From Pontiella desulfatans (GTDB taxonomy: Bacteria; Verrucomicrobiota; Kiritimatiellia; Kiritimatiellales; Pontiellaceae), in contig NZ_CAAHFG010000001.1 of NCBI RefSeq assembly GCF_900890425.1, positions 3,410,001 to 3,474,000 of the forward strand: 64,000 nucleotides of DNA, in the 5' to 3' direction. Made by a program: the position numbers and the translations under genes. This document shows positions 39,907 to 49,493 of the stretch, one piece after another. Within the stretch, counting starts at the first letter, position 1. Each line of letters begins with the position of its first letter. The notes below the pieces were generated by a model. It searched no databases. It saw only the letters and a program-made list of their open reading frames with translations, and was not told the origin of the DNA.

Positions 39907-41412
39907 ATGGAATTCAACCGGGAAAATTTTGATAAGCTGCTTGCGCAAAACACCGACCAGCAGGTTGAAATACGCCTTCTGCATGAGAAGGTCCGTTATC
40001 TGATGAATAAGATATTCGGGCGCAGCAGTGAAAAACTGACCCCGGACCAGATGGAACTGGCGTTTGAAGAGCTTCGCGAGATGCAGGATGCTCTCGACGA
40101 AGCCGAAGAAAAACTCGAAGAGCTCGACGAAAAAAAGGAATCCCGGCGCGGTAAGCGCAAACCGCTTAAAGAGCGTATCCCTGAAGATCTCCCGACCGAG
40201 CGCGTCGTTATCGTTCCGGATGAAGTGCAGGCGGATCCGCAGAGCTATAAAAAGATTGGCGAGGAAACCGTTGAGGAACTCGACGTTACGCCGACTCAAT
40301 ACTTCCGCCGCATCATCGTCCGCGAAAAATATATCAAAGTAGATGACCGCAACGTCGCACCGCTCATTGCTCCTGCCCCGAAGCGGCTGATCCCGAACAG
40401 CTATGCTTCCGCCGGACTGATCCGGAGCATCATTCTGAACAAATACTGTGACCATCTTCCGCTTTACCGGCAGGAGATGACGCTGAAATACCGCCACGAT
40501 ATTGAAATCAGCCGCAAAACCATGGGCAACTGGATGTATCTGGTCGCCGATTGGCTGACTCTGATTTATGAAGCGCTCCGCAATGAAATCCGGCAAAGCG
40601 GATACATGCAGATCGATGAAACATTCATAAAATACCAGGACACGGAAAAGGACCATTGTCCCAATGGATACCTATGGGCCTATCACAGTCCCGGGGCCGG
40701 CGTGCTGTTTGAATGGTTCCCGAGCCGGGCCGCCGAATGCCTGGATCCGATGCTCACCGATTATGAAGGATATATTCAGACCGATGGGTATGCCGCCTAT
40801 CCGGCGTGGCTGAACCGTCCGGAACATCAAAAAGAAAAAGAGACCATCATTCACGCCGCCTGCTGGGCGCATACCCGTCGGAACTTCGTGGAAGTGCCTG
40901 ACAACTCGAACGCCCGGAAAGTCGTAAAGCTGATCGCCAAACTCTACCGCACTGAAACAGAACTTCGAAACAATCCTGAACTTGAACGCGCGGCCTACCG
41001 CCGGAAACATGCGGCTCCGGTTCTGGATAAAATTAAAACGATCCTCGATAAAGAACAGGCGCGCCAGTTGCCAAAGAGCAACTTTGGAAAAGCCATAACC
41101 TATGCGCTTGATCGCTGGGAAGCGCTTAATCTTTACCTCGAACACGGAACATTCGAAATCGACAACAACCTGGTCGAGAACGCCATTCGTCCGACCGCGC
41201 TGGGCAAAAAGAACTTCCTGTTCTTCGGCAGCCCGAACTCCGGGCAGACCAGTGCCGTCATCTACAGCCTGGTGGAAACCTGCCGTAAACTCGGCCTTAA
41301 CCCCGCCGAGTATCTCAAAGACCTACTCGACGCCCTGCCGACCATGCAACAGTCCGAAGCTGCGAACTGGACACCTGCCCGCTGGTCCACCGCTCGCACT
41401 CAAACGGCATAG
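39907..41412 (+). CDS. tnpC: IS66 transposase TnpC
   Basis: 501-aa DDE transposase: N-terminal leucine-rich coiled coil (about 10-75), zinc-finger-type region replaced by a charged linker, then the catalytic domain with QIDETFIKY (Asp), TDGYAAYPAW (Asp) and NNLVENAIRPTALGKKNFLF (Glu), ending with the IS66 C-terminal segment. It appears intact and potentially active. Confidence 0.93.
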   Translation: MEFNRENFDKLLAQNTDQQVEIRLLHEKVRYLMNKIFGRSSEKLTPDQMELAFEELREMQDALDEAEEKLEELDEKKESRRGKRKPLKERIPEDLPTERVVIVPDEVQADPQSYKKIGEETVEELDVTPTQYFRRIIVREKYIKVDDRNVAPLIAPAPKRLIPNSYASAGLIRSIILNKYCDHLPLYRQEMTLKYRHDIEISRKTMGNWMYLVADWLTLIYEALRNEIRQSGYMQIDETFIKYQDTEKDHCPNGYLWAYHSPGAGVLFEWFPSRAAECLDPMLTDYEGYIQTDGYAAYPAWLNRPEHQKEKETIIHAACWAHTRRNFVEVPDNSNARKVVKLIAKLYRTETELRNNPELERAAYRRKHAAPVLDKIKTILDKEQARQLPKSNFGKAITYALDRWEALNLYLEHGTFEIDNNLVENAIRPTALGKKNFLFFGSPNSGQTSAVIYSLVETCRKLGLNPAEYLKDLLDALPTMQQSEAANWTPARWSTARTQTA

Positions 41413-41426
41413 CCGTTGTCAATGAG

Positions 41427-41870
41427 GTGATCGAAAAGACGCATACGTTGAACGAATTCTTAAGCGAGCTTGAACAACTGATGAAAACCCACCCGGTAAT
41501 CAGTGGCGTAAGTGCCGTCGGAATAGGCGTTGGATGCATCGCGGTGGCGCCGGTCCTTATTTCGATAGCAACCGGACTGGCATGGATAGGAACACTGATA
41601 ACCTCTTGCAGTTTTCTGTTGGCTGGATATGAAGAGCGGCGGAGTGATGCAGAAAAGGGAATAGCCCTCGGTTTATTGATACTCTGCGGAGCACTACTGC
41701 TTGTTATTGCCGCCTATCTACTGGGCACTCTCGGCATTGCCGGAGTGGCTGGTGGTGTCGGGATTGCTGGAAAGGCAACTGTTGAGGTCATCTTACGCAA
41801 GCGTATCGAAAGCCAGCTGAAAGAGAAATCCGCGTCCGAACTCATCGCCCTCACCCGCCGCCTAACCTGA
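41427..41870 (+). CDS. Membrane protein, N-terminus possibly altered by the IS66 insertion
   Basis: 147 aa from a GTG at 41427, directly after the transposon. Three hydrophobic segments (VISGVSAVGIGVGCIAVAP with LISIATGLAWIGTLITSCS, then LGLLILCGALLLVIAAYLLG) are followed by a glycine-rich piece and a basic C-terminus. There is no clear ribosome site, so the first codons may come from the transposon end; an ATG at 41481 is an alternative. The hairpin CCCGGC-CATCGT-GCCGGG (41873-41890) follows the stop. Function unknown. Confidence 0.55.
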   Translation: MIEKTHTLNEFLSELEQLMKTHPVISGVSAVGIGVGCIAVAPVLISIATGLAWIGTLITSCSFLLAGYEERRSDAEKGIALGLLILCGALLLVIAAYLLGTLGIAGVAGGVGIAGKATVEVILRKRIESQLKEKSASELIALTRRLT

Positions 41871-41985
41871 CGCCCGGCCATCGTGCCGGGTTGGCATGGA
41901 GCGCTTCGGGGGAAACTCTATGCCCAGCTTCGGTCAAAAGATCTGCTAATAGAAACTATTTTTGAACCCCATAAGGAGAATACCC

Positions 41986-42144
41986 ATGAATCGAAAAACC
42001 ATCACCAGACAGTTGCTGATCGCCGCACTCGCCTGCAGCGCCGGCACCATGTTTAAACTGCGTTGCACCCACTGCAAAGGCACCGGCTTCCATGCCAGCA
42101 CTAACGTCGTTTGCATCTTCTGTAACGGGAAGGGATATAAATAG
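41986..42144 (+). CDS. Small DnaJ-zinc-finger-like protein
   Basis: 52-aa protein: a hydrophobic N-terminus (ITRQLLIAALACSAGTMF) and then two CxxCxGxG-type knuckles (CTHCKGTGF and CIFCNGKGYK), as in the DnaJ central zinc domain. AAGGAG lies 8 nt before the ATG. It is a single-gene unit with its own terminator. It may be exported or membrane-anchored. Its role is unknown. Confidence 0.65.
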   Translation: MNRKTITRQLLIAALACSAGTMFKLRCTHCKGTGFHASTNVVCIFCNGKGYK

Positions 42145-42171
42145 TGAATGATGTTTTTCTAGGATATTCAA

Positions 42172-42209
42172 ACCGCCCTGGCATAGCGCCGGGGCGGTAT
42201 TGATTCTTT
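42172..42209 (+). terminator. Intrinsic terminator
   Basis: ACCGCCC (42172-42178) pairs with GGGCGGT (42192-42198), followed by TTCTTTTT. It ends the 41986 gene. Confidence 0.85.
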
Positions 42210-42640
42210 TTACCTATGCGTTATGCGGGTGGCAAAAAAGAGCGACTCCCCCCGGTCTGCCAAATATCGCGGAGGAGCCGCCAATACCCATATGCTTCGG
42301 CGCACATGCTCCCCTTTCCAATCTACGAGTTAGAGAACGGAACCAATGCGTCCGGTCGTACATACCCAAACCTTATAGCATTAGTTTATCTCCAGGTGAT
42401 TCAGGGTCGATAGTTAACACAGGGGATATGAAAATACTCATTTAAACGCCCACCACCATTCCTGATCCAAGAGCCTATTTTGGAACGGTGTTCCAAAGAT
42501 TGGATCCGGAATGGTTCGAAGGGGTTGACCACCCACTCCTAATGGATATCTTTCAGGCCCAATCCTCCGGTTTCATTCAATGTTTTCAGGCATTATCGCT
42601 ACGGATTAGTTTTCGGGGAGACCATGCTCTTCATATGCAA
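42210..42640. other. Non-coding boundary zone between element and sulfatase cluster
   Basis: About 430 bases without a gene. The right end of the mobile element should be near here, but no tRNA-Gly sequence or copy of the left attachment block is visible. The short dyad GGAACGGTGTTCC (42482-42494) is the only structure noted. Confidence 0.45.
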
Positions 42641-42641
42641 A

Positions 42642-42679
42642 CCCCCGCTTGTGCCCGAACAACCAGGCACAAACAGGGG
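42642..42679 (-). terminator. Hairpin after the LamG gene
   Basis: TTGTGCC (42649-42655) pairs with GGCACAA (42666-42672), extended by CCCC/GGGG. It is 24 bp downstream of the 42703 stop on the minus strand. The T-tract is weak. Confidence 0.6.
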
Positions 42680-42702
42680 CAATCCCAGTGAGACAACGAT
42701 TC

Positions 42703-44541
42703 TTATTCCACCAGCAGTTTAATGAACAGTTCGTCGTCCGCGGTTCCGACCGCATTGGTGTAGCTGCCCAGCTCTCCGCTCTCGTCGGTGATCGCAACGG
42801 GGCCGGTATTGGTTCCCCAACTGCCCTCGACCAGGTTGGTGTTTGTCAGCACATAATACTGCAGGGTGTTGTCGCCGACAATCGAGAACAGGTAGTCCCC
42901 GGAATCAAACGAAGGCTGCGTTCCGATATCGCCCGAATTGGTCGGATTTCCGCCAAAGACATATTCGCCCCAATCCGTGAGTTCATCGTTGTCCGCATTG
43001 GCGGATGGGTCGCCGGAAAGGTCATACTTATCGACAAACGCATCAAACCCGCTCGGATCGGCCGCGGCTGCAACCAGCAGCTCGGACTCACCCAGGGCCC
43101 GGGTGACTATGCGCACCTCATCCGTGTAGCGGACAGCCCTCTGGTTTGTATCGCCATTCAGCAAGAAAGAATTCGTTGTGTTATGAATGGAAGTCACCCC
43201 GGCAATGGTTCTCTTCGCGCTCAACAGATCCCCGCCATCGGTCAGGTTCTGGTAATAGAGCGTCACGGCTGTATTGCTCGCACCCGGTGTCGCGACGACT
43301 CCAATGTAATAATCAACCGATCCCGTAAAGGAGTTCGTCCCATCCAGCTTGGCCTGCGCGATCACCCAGTTGTTCGATGCAAGCGAAGCGTCCCATACCG
43401 CCAGCGTAAGCTCCCCTTTGCTTTCATTAATACTCACGCGCCACTCTTCATCCTTTTCGGCAACCGTTTGATACCCAATCCCAGTCGTTGGCGTTACGAA
43501 CGTTTCGAACGAAAAGGCGCTGGTTCCAAAATCGAACAGGTTCGTGTCAGCAACGGCCCAATGGTTCCCCTTGGCATTGAAATAGGAAACCCCGGCGTTC
43601 GTCACCCCGCTCTGGGGAATGGTCGGCAAATAAGAGCCTTCTCCGGATTCATTACGATCCACTCCCTTTGGAAAGTCGATGCCGCCTCCTCCGGAGGCCC
43701 CTGCAATCAGTTGCGTCAGATCCAACCCGTTTCCGCTGGAATCATTCGTGACGGCACCCGGCTCAAAACGCCAATAGCCGAGTTCGGGAAATGTCGCAAG
43801 CAACTCGAACCGGCTCAGCGCCCCGGAGCTCAAACGAACCTCATCCATATAGTCCAGCGACCTACTCACGGCATTTCCATTCAGCTCTAAACGTTCCGCC
43901 GAATTGGTAATAGAATTTATTCCGGCTATCGTTTTCACATCGCTCAGCAAATCTCCGCCAGCGGTCAGGTTCTGATAATAGAACGACACGACGGTATTGC
44001 TCACACCCGGTGCCACAACAGCGGCAACATAATAATCGTTCCCCGCCGTAAAGGAGGTCGCTCCATCAAATATTTTCTGCGCGGTCTTCCACTCTGAAAC
44101 ACCATCATATAGCGACAGCGTTAATTTTCCATTGGCTTGATTAATACCCATGCGCCACTCATCCACCTTTTCAACAACCGTTTGGTAGCCATTAGTTGTT
44201 GGCGTCACAAACGTTTCGAATGTGAAGGCATTGCTTCCGAAATCAAACAGGTTCGTATCAGCAACGTAAAAACGGTACGCCTGTCCATCCAGGTGAGCAA
44301 CACCATCATTCTCCGCTCCGGTCTGCGGAATAATCGACAAATAAGAACCGGAGCCGGAGGAAGGACGGTCTACCACCTTAAGATTGGTCGAGGTTCTCGT
44401 AAGAGTAAGCCCGTTCCCGCTGGAATCCGCCCAAGTGGCTCCAGGCTCAAAACGCCAGAATCCCACCGTACCCGCACTCAACTGCCCTGCCGCACATACA
44501 ACCAGCCCGAACAAGGCTGTCTTTATGAATAACGATCTCAT
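42703..44541 (-). CDS. Secreted protein with two LamG domains
   Basis: 612-aa secreted protein: a signal peptide (MRSLFIKTALFGLVVCAAG), then two concanavalin A-like LamG domains (about 25-235 and 240-450). Each starts with a GxWRFEPGA...DSSGNGL string and contains DTNLFDFGSNAFTFETFV-type and DYYVAAVVAPG-type strings. The C-terminal tail module is DNDELTDWGEYVFGGNPTN, then the closing ELFIKLLVE. It probably binds glycans at the cell surface or outside the cell. AAAGGAG precedes the ATG. It shares its N-terminal design with 52373 and the truncated copy at 56720. Confidence 0.85.
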   Translation of the reverse strand: MRSLFIKTALFGLVVCAAGQLSAGTVGFWRFEPGATWADSSGNGLTLTRTSTNLKVVDRPSSGSGSYLSIIPQTGAENDGVAHLDGQAYRFYVADTNLFDFGSNAFTFETFVTPTTNGYQTVVEKVDEWRMGINQANGKLTLSLYDGVSEWKTAQKIFDGATSFTAGNDYYVAAVVAPGVSNTVVSFYYQNLTAGGDLLSDVKTIAGINSITNSAERLELNGNAVSRSLDYMDEVRLSSGALSRFELLATFPELGYWRFEPGAVTNDSSGNGLDLTQLIAGASGGGGIDFPKGVDRNESGEGSYLPTIPQSGVTNAGVSYFNAKGNHWAVADTNLFDFGTSAFSFETFVTPTTGIGYQTVAEKDEEWRVSINESKGELTLAVWDASLASNNWVIAQAKLDGTNSFTGSVDYYIGVVATPGASNTAVTLYYQNLTDGGDLLSAKRTIAGVTSIHNTTNSFLLNGDTNQRAVRYTDEVRIVTRALGESELLVAAAADPSGFDAFVDKYDLSGDPSANADNDELTDWGEYVFGGNPTNSGDIGTQPSFDSGDYLFSIVGDNTLQYYVLTNTNLVEGSWGTNTGPVAITDESGELGSYTNAVGTADDELFIKLLVE

Positions 44542-44683
44542 CTCTATCTCCTTTTGTTTACTGTTATGTCAGCACGCTCCGATGGCGCTGCGCCTATCAT
44601 CCGAGCGTTCAAGGTAACAATGAAACGGAGCCGAAAACAGGAACGTTATGTTGAATGCGGGTGTTGATATGTTTATTTCGCTT

Positions 44684-46213
44684 TTAGTGCCTGCGTGAAT
44701 AGGTGCGGATTCTGGTTTGATCCAAAAGCTTCTGCATTTTCTCTGCGACTTCGGGATTTGCTTCAACCAGGTTGTTGTCCTCGTGCGGATCTTTTTCCAA
44801 ATCATACAGAGCTCTCGTGTTCTGGCTGGTTGTACCGGGAGGATCCATTTTTTTGTGTTTTATCGGAACCTCTACTCCTTCGATGTATTTCCAATTCCCG
44901 AGCGTAAGAGCAAAGGTTCCGGCTCCGCTGTGCGTGATGCAGGTTGCGAGCTCATCGCGATCAACAGGCTTGCCGTAAAAGGTATCCAAAACGCTCACAC
45001 TGTCCTCAGCGCCAAGCTCTTTAGCGGGGATTTCAATATTCAGCAGGTCGGCCAATGTGGCGGTCATATCCACCAGGCTTATTTTGTCGTCGTTCACCGC
45101 GCCCGCCTTGATATGATCCGGCCAGGAAACGATGAAAGGAACGCGGGTTCCGCCCTCGAGCGGATCCTGCTTTCCGCCTCGATAGATGCCGTTCACTTCC
45201 ATTCCTTGCTGACGCATTCTGGTGACTTGGCCTTTCAACTGCCAACACTCTGGAACCTCATAATCCCAGGTCTTGATTTCATCTGCATAAACACCCCCGT
45301 TATCACTCGTAAAGATGAACAAGGTGTCCTTGAGACGACCGCTCTTTTCAAAGGCCTTGTAAACCTCGCCGAGACTCCAGTCCAGATCCTGAATAAACTC
45401 TGCAAACGGCCCGGCCGCCAACGTGCCCTTAAAGCGCTTGGAAGGGGTAATGGGCGCATGCACCGCAGGAGCTGCAAAATACAAAAACACGGGCTTGTCT
45501 TCCGGCTGTTGATTGAGCCAGGCGACCGCTTTTTCCGTCAGGACATCCATGACCTCCTCATCGACCCGTTGCGGGGCATCCACGCCCATCCACTCTTTTC
45601 CGTATGGCGTCTTCCCTTCAATTTTCATCTTGTCGTAGGATCTGCGCCCGTACACATCATGGTTCTCCATATAGATTCCGGACAAATCTCCATGGTTGTG
45701 CGGAAGGCCGAAAAAGTAATCAAAGCCGATGGAAAGCGGCCCCCTCGTAATCGGCTTAAAATACCTTTCCGGATCGTTCCATTTCCCCTTTTTTTCACCA
45801 AAGCCCAGATGCCACTTCCCGATGACAGCAGTGTTGTATCCATCATCCTTCAGCATCTGCGGAAGCGTAAAGCGGCCTTCATCGATATACAGCGGGTCGA
45901 ATATATTTATGACCCCTCTTTTCAGCACGGTGCGCCAGCAATACTGGCCGGTAAGCAGAGCGTAGCGGGTTGGCGAGCACACCGCAGCCGGTGCATACGC
46001 CTGCGTGAACCGCATGCCCTTTTCCGCCAACGTATTAATATGGGGCGTTTTAAGCACCGACTCGGGGGTTCCATAGCAATTGGAACTGCCATAGCCATAG
46101 TCGTCTGCCAGAAAAATGACGATGTTGGGTTTCTTTTGTGCGGCGCCCGCTGCCACCGCAGCCAGTGCACCCGCGGCGATTACAACCCGTATTCCTTTTG
46201 TGGTTCTACTCAT
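44684..46213 (-). CDS. Secreted sulfatase (arylsulfatase A-like)
   Basis: 509-aa formylglycine sulfatase: signal peptide (VVIAAGALAAVAAGA), FLADDYGYG, formylglycine site CSPTR (Cys79), GKWHLGFG, TSDNGG and the closing LYDLEKDPHEDNNLVEANPE. All metal-ligand motifs are present. GGGAG lies 7 nt before the ATG. The architecture resembles N-acetylgalactosamine-6-sulfatase/arylsulfatase A types, but the substrate cannot be assigned. A 10-bp imperfect hairpin (44574-44606) lies downstream. Confidence 0.93.
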   Translation of the reverse strand: MSRTTKGIRVVIAAGALAAVAAGAAQKKPNIVIFLADDYGYGSSNCYGTPESVLKTPHINTLAEKGMRFTQAYAPAAVCSPTRYALLTGQYCWRTVLKRGVINIFDPLYIDEGRFTLPQMLKDDGYNTAVIGKWHLGFGEKKGKWNDPERYFKPITRGPLSIGFDYFFGLPHNHGDLSGIYMENHDVYGRRSYDKMKIEGKTPYGKEWMGVDAPQRVDEEVMDVLTEKAVAWLNQQPEDKPVFLYFAAPAVHAPITPSKRFKGTLAAGPFAEFIQDLDWSLGEVYKAFEKSGRLKDTLFIFTSDNGGVYADEIKTWDYEVPECWQLKGQVTRMRQQGMEVNGIYRGGKQDPLEGGTRVPFIVSWPDHIKAGAVNDDKISLVDMTATLADLLNIEIPAKELGAEDSVSVLDTFYGKPVDRDELATCITHSGAGTFALTLGNWKYIEGVEVPIKHKKMDPPGTTSQNTRALYDLEKDPHEDNNLVEANPEVAEKMQKLLDQTRIRTYSRRH

Positions 46214-46235
46214 CTTATTCTCCCTTAAAGTTGCG

Positions 46236-46346
46236 TTATTTTTTCTGCTTGAATTCCCCGAAGGCGTGCGGCAGGTCAGCCGAATACTTCCTCAGTTTTT
46301 TCTGCATTTTTTGAGCTGCGTAGCATATTCCGGATTCTTCGTCATT
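46236..46346 (-). pseudogene. Remnant of a sulfatase C-terminus
   Basis: Immediately after the stop of the 46347 gene, the minus strand reads KMTKNPEYATQLKK. After a frame change it reads AQKMQKKLRKYSADLPHAFG and EFKQKK before TAA. This is the style of a sulfatase tail (NPEYA..). It appears to be what is left of another sulfatase after recombination. Confidence 0.5.
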
Positions 46347-47843
46347 TTATTTAAGGTCATACTTCCGTCGTCCCGGCCGATTTAAGAGGTGTTGAACTCC
46401 GGTTTGGTAAAGTTCATCCGCCTGTTTCTGGCGCCAGGTTAACTGACCATCCATGGCTTCGACATACTGCTTATACACGTTCGGCTTCTTTTTCAGCCGG
46501 TCTTCATCGGGAATCGGCAGATGCTCCAACTGGGATTCCAATATCATCCGGGCGTTTCGGCTGGCCTCATCGGCCGTCTCAATTTTTTCAAACGTGAAAG
46601 GGTTCCCCGATGGATTGCAGCGCCAAAGCTGTCCCTGGGCATCCAGCGAATAGTCCCGATTACGAATCATCCGATGAAAACCCAATACATAACTGAAGAT
46701 CCACTCACGGCTATGCGCACGATCGCCCTCCAGCAACGGAACCAGACTTTGTCCATCCAGCACTTGCGATGGCAAGGCCCGATGGCCGGCCAACTCCAGC
46801 AAGGTCGGATATAGATCTACGCAATCGGTCAAACTTCCGGTCTCGCCATTCCATTTAACCCAGTTTGATCCCCCGGCTACAATAAAAGGTACGTGCGCAC
46901 CGATCTCCGAAGCGGCGCCTTTCCCGATTCCATAGGTTGGATTATCCGCCAGGAAAAAGATGACCGTATTTTCGTATTCACCCATCGCTTTGAGCTCGTT
47001 CACCAGCCGACCCACTGCCGTATCAAGATATTGTACATTGGACACCATGCCCGGCTCCGTTTTAGTGACCTCATGGTTGCCCGGCGCTTTCATCTCCGTC
47101 CATGGAAAATGAGTCAGATGGGCAGAATAATAGATAAAAAACGGCTTTTCGGTCTTTTTACTCCGTTGGGCAAAATCAAGGACAGCATCCCCGAGAATTT
47201 CCGGGCCGAAATCATCGGGTCCCGTCGATCGCAGCCGTCCATTTTCAATCACCATCGGATTCCATGTTGCTGATGGACTGTGCAGTTTTTTATGGGTCGG
47301 CGAAAATTTGTTTGAGTTCCACCAATACCACCATGAACCGGTATACTCCTTGATCCATTCCTGCTTCAGTCCATCACCGCCGATCAGTGAGCCGTACAGA
47401 AAATATTCATCCACCCCCCAGTCCGGATCCGCCGGAGAGGTCGGCAGATGCCATTTGCCTCCGTGAAACGTTGCATATCCGGATTCCTTCATCGCCCGGA
47501 AAAGAGTCATTTTTTCTCGAGGCATGGCATCGTACGTTTCGGTTTCAATATATGAGTTGCCGTAGGCGCCGTTGCGCAAACCATACTGACCACTCATGAT
47601 GGCCGCACGGCTGCTCACACACAACGGCGTCGCCCAGGCGGTCTTGAATTTAATCCCCCCCTCGGCCAACGCATCGATGTTCGGCGTCGATACCATCGTA
47701 TTTCCATAACAGCTCAGCTCATGCGTACTGCAATCATCTACCAGAAACAGGATAATGTTCGGTTGCTGGGTTGCCTGCAACCCAACCGGCATAAGGGTGA
47801 GCGCCAACCCCGCCAGCACCATTTTCTTTATCATTTTTCTCAT
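46347..47843 (-). CDS. Secreted sulfatase with atypical CVSSR active-site motif
   Basis: 498-aa sulfatase: signal peptide (KMVLAGLALTLMPVGLQA), FLVDDCSTHELSCYGN metal ligands, and the modified-cysteine site LCVSSR (Cys75), in which Ser replaces the Pro/Ala of the C-x-P/A-x-R consensus. GGKWHLP and LADNPTYG follow. It ends RRKYDLK. AAAGGAAATC precedes the ATG at 47843. A near-copy of the whole gene forms the N-terminal half of the chimera at 52771. It is expected to be active only if the maturase accepts CxSxR. Confidence 0.9.
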   Translation of the reverse strand: MRKMIKKMVLAGLALTLMPVGLQATQQPNIILFLVDDCSTHELSCYGNTMVSTPNIDALAEGGIKFKTAWATPLCVSSRAAIMSGQYGLRNGAYGNSYIETETYDAMPREKMTLFRAMKESGYATFHGGKWHLPTSPADPDWGVDEYFLYGSLIGGDGLKQEWIKEYTGSWWYWWNSNKFSPTHKKLHSPSATWNPMVIENGRLRSTGPDDFGPEILGDAVLDFAQRSKKTEKPFFIYYSAHLTHFPWTEMKAPGNHEVTKTEPGMVSNVQYLDTAVGRLVNELKAMGEYENTVIFFLADNPTYGIGKGAASEIGAHVPFIVAGGSNWVKWNGETGSLTDCVDLYPTLLELAGHRALPSQVLDGQSLVPLLEGDRAHSREWIFSYVLGFHRMIRNRDYSLDAQGQLWRCNPSGNPFTFEKIETADEASRNARMILESQLEHLPIPDEDRLKKKPNVYKQYVEAMDGQLTWRQKQADELYQTGVQHLLNRPGRRKYDLK

Positions 47844-47933
47844 CGTGATTTCCTTTAACTCGTTGTGATTTTTGCCGAATCGTAGAACCCCAAAAGGGGC
47901 ACCTTCTTCGTTTGCTCCAGTTGCGATTGGTGA

Positions 47934-49388
47934 TCACAAATCCAAAATTGATCTTTTCTTTTCCTGAACCATTTTCAGAAAATTTTTGACCATCGCCCCA
48001 TATTCCGGATGGCGGGCGAGATTGACATGTTCACCCGGGTCTTTTTCTAGGTCATAGAGCTCGACTTCATTCTCATTATCCAGCCACTGTATAAAATGGT
48101 AGCGTTCCCCCAAGAGGGAGCGTCCCTTTAGTTCAGGCTCCCGTTTTCCCCAGATGCTATATTCGTACTCTTTCACCGAATGCGACGGGTCATCCACGAT
48201 CGGCCGGAGGCTTTTTCCCTGCATCTTATGGGCGATATCGAGCCCGCAGTAGTCCTGAAGCGTGGGAAGCAGATCAATCAGACCAACGGGAGATTTCGTG
48301 GTCTTTCCGTTTCCGTTTGCGCCGGGAACACGGATAAAGGTCGGCACCCGCAGGCTTTCATCAAACAGGGAAAACTTAGCCCATAGAAAATGCTCCCCGA
48401 GATGGTATCCATGGTCGCTGGTGAAAACCACAATGGTATTGTCTGACAGCCCCTGCTCATCGAGGGCATCCATAATTTTCCCGAACTGCGCATCCACATA
48501 GGTAATACAGGCATGGTACGCACGAACAATCCCCGCCGCCCGTTCCGGATCATTTTCTTTCCACTTAAACCCATAGGTGTTAAAAAAAGAGTTTTTCGCA
48601 TGAATCGGACGGTTGTCCCAATCGGAGACCTCTTCGTGAACCACTGCGGCAGACGAGTCGGCATACATGTCATAATATTTTTCAGGACAAGTGTACGGGT
48701 TGTGCGGCTTTAGAAACCCGCAGGCAATAAAGAAGGGTTGGCCATCCTCTTTTCGCTCTTTCATCCAGGAAATGGCCTGCTCCGCACTCTGGGCATCGGG
48801 ATAGTATTTATCATCGGCAGGATGGGATTGATAAATAATTCTTTCGGACCATTTTTTGTCATTTTGCACGGGACAACGCATGCTGTATTTCGACGGGCCG
48901 CTTTTTTTTCGCTCCTCCTTCAAGCGAAACAGATGAAACTCGTCCCAGGACCCCTCCAGCTCTGGGTCTTGCCATGGGTTATGTGAAATCTTTCCGAGGC
49001 CTCCCGTCCAATAGCCGTTGTCGCGGAAAATCTGCGGCATAATCCGAACGCCCGGGCTGTACTGGAACATTTGGGCCTCGCCGGTGTCCTGCCCGACTTT
49101 TTCACAATAAAGTCCGGTCAACATCGATGCACGGCTCGGTCCGCACATGGGATACTGAACCACCGCCCGATGAAAGTTGAGGGCGCTTCTGGCAAATTTA
49201 TCGATGTTCGGGGTTTGAACATGAGAATAGCCATTGACCCCGACCCGGTTGGCGAGATCGTCACACATCACAAAAAGCACATTTGGGCGCTTCGTTGCAT
49301 TCTTCGCCTCGTCAGGGGATGAGGCCTGAACCGCGAACGACAATCCGGCGGCCATCATGATCAAACTACACAGCTTCAATTTCTTCAT
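47934..49388 (-). CDS. Secreted sulfatase of the iduronate-2-sulfatase type
   Basis: 484-aa sulfatase: signal peptide (KLCSLIMMAAGLSFAVQA), VMCDDLANRVG, formylglycine site CGPSR (Cys82), the subfamily-typical GLGKISHNPWQD in place of GKWHLG, TSDHGYHLGEH, and AKFSLFDESLRVP. This pattern matches iduronate-2-sulfatase-like (S1_7) enzymes acting on uronic or other 2-sulfated sugars. GGAG lies 6 nt before the ATG at 49388; the ATG at 49391 is equally possible. Fragments of a relative lie at 59126-59216. Confidence 0.9.
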   Translation of the reverse strand: MKKLKLCSLIMMAAGLSFAVQASSPDEAKNATKRPNVLFVMCDDLANRVGVNGYSHVQTPNIDKFARSALNFHRAVVQYPMCGPSRASMLTGLYCEKVGQDTGEAQMFQYSPGVRIMPQIFRDNGYWTGGLGKISHNPWQDPELEGSWDEFHLFRLKEERKKSGPSKYSMRCPVQNDKKWSERIIYQSHPADDKYYPDAQSAEQAISWMKERKEDGQPFFIACGFLKPHNPYTCPEKYYDMYADSSAAVVHEEVSDWDNRPIHAKNSFFNTYGFKWKENDPERAAGIVRAYHACITYVDAQFGKIMDALDEQGLSDNTIVVFTSDHGYHLGEHFLWAKFSLFDESLRVPTFIRVPGANGNGKTTKSPVGLIDLLPTLQDYCGLDIAHKMQGKSLRPIVDDPSHSVKEYEYSIWGKREPELKGRSLLGERYHFIQWLDNENEVELYDLEKDPGEHVNLARHPEYGAMVKNFLKMVQEKKRSILDL

Positions 49389-49493
49389 CATACTCTCCAA
49401 TTTAGTTAACTCCCTCAATGGGATAATTTTCTGTAAAACGAACAACCTTCATGCGTAACACCAGCCGGAACGAGCGAGAGGATCGGCCAGCCT

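Larger units (their letters stand above)
39176..41412 (+). mobile_element. IS66-family insertion sequence (core; ends not resolved)
   Basis: Three plus-strand genes in the standard tnpA-tnpB-tnpC order of IS66 elements, all apparently intact. A weak match between AACGGTATACGCC (39113-39125) and the complement of the bases just after tnpC could be part of the inverted repeats, but I cannot confirm the ends. It is inserted in the right part of the mobile replicon. Confidence 0.85.

Noticed and set aside
39113-41418. AACGG-TAT-CGCC similarity as IS66 inverted repeats
   Set aside because: The match is short and gapped and does not start like typical IS66 ends, so the transposon borders were left unresolved.
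7087-42640. Element as an ordinary prophage
   Set aside because: No capsid, terminase, portal, tail or lysis genes are recognisable.
7087-42640. Archaeal origin of the whole contig
   Set aside because: The flanks (secreted sulfatases, LamG proteins with a Kiritimatiellota-type tail, a Tat DUF3604 protein) and many element genes (Qat, bacterial SSB, IS66, DUF2905) are bacterial. Only the initiator, the origin and possibly the promoters look archaeal.
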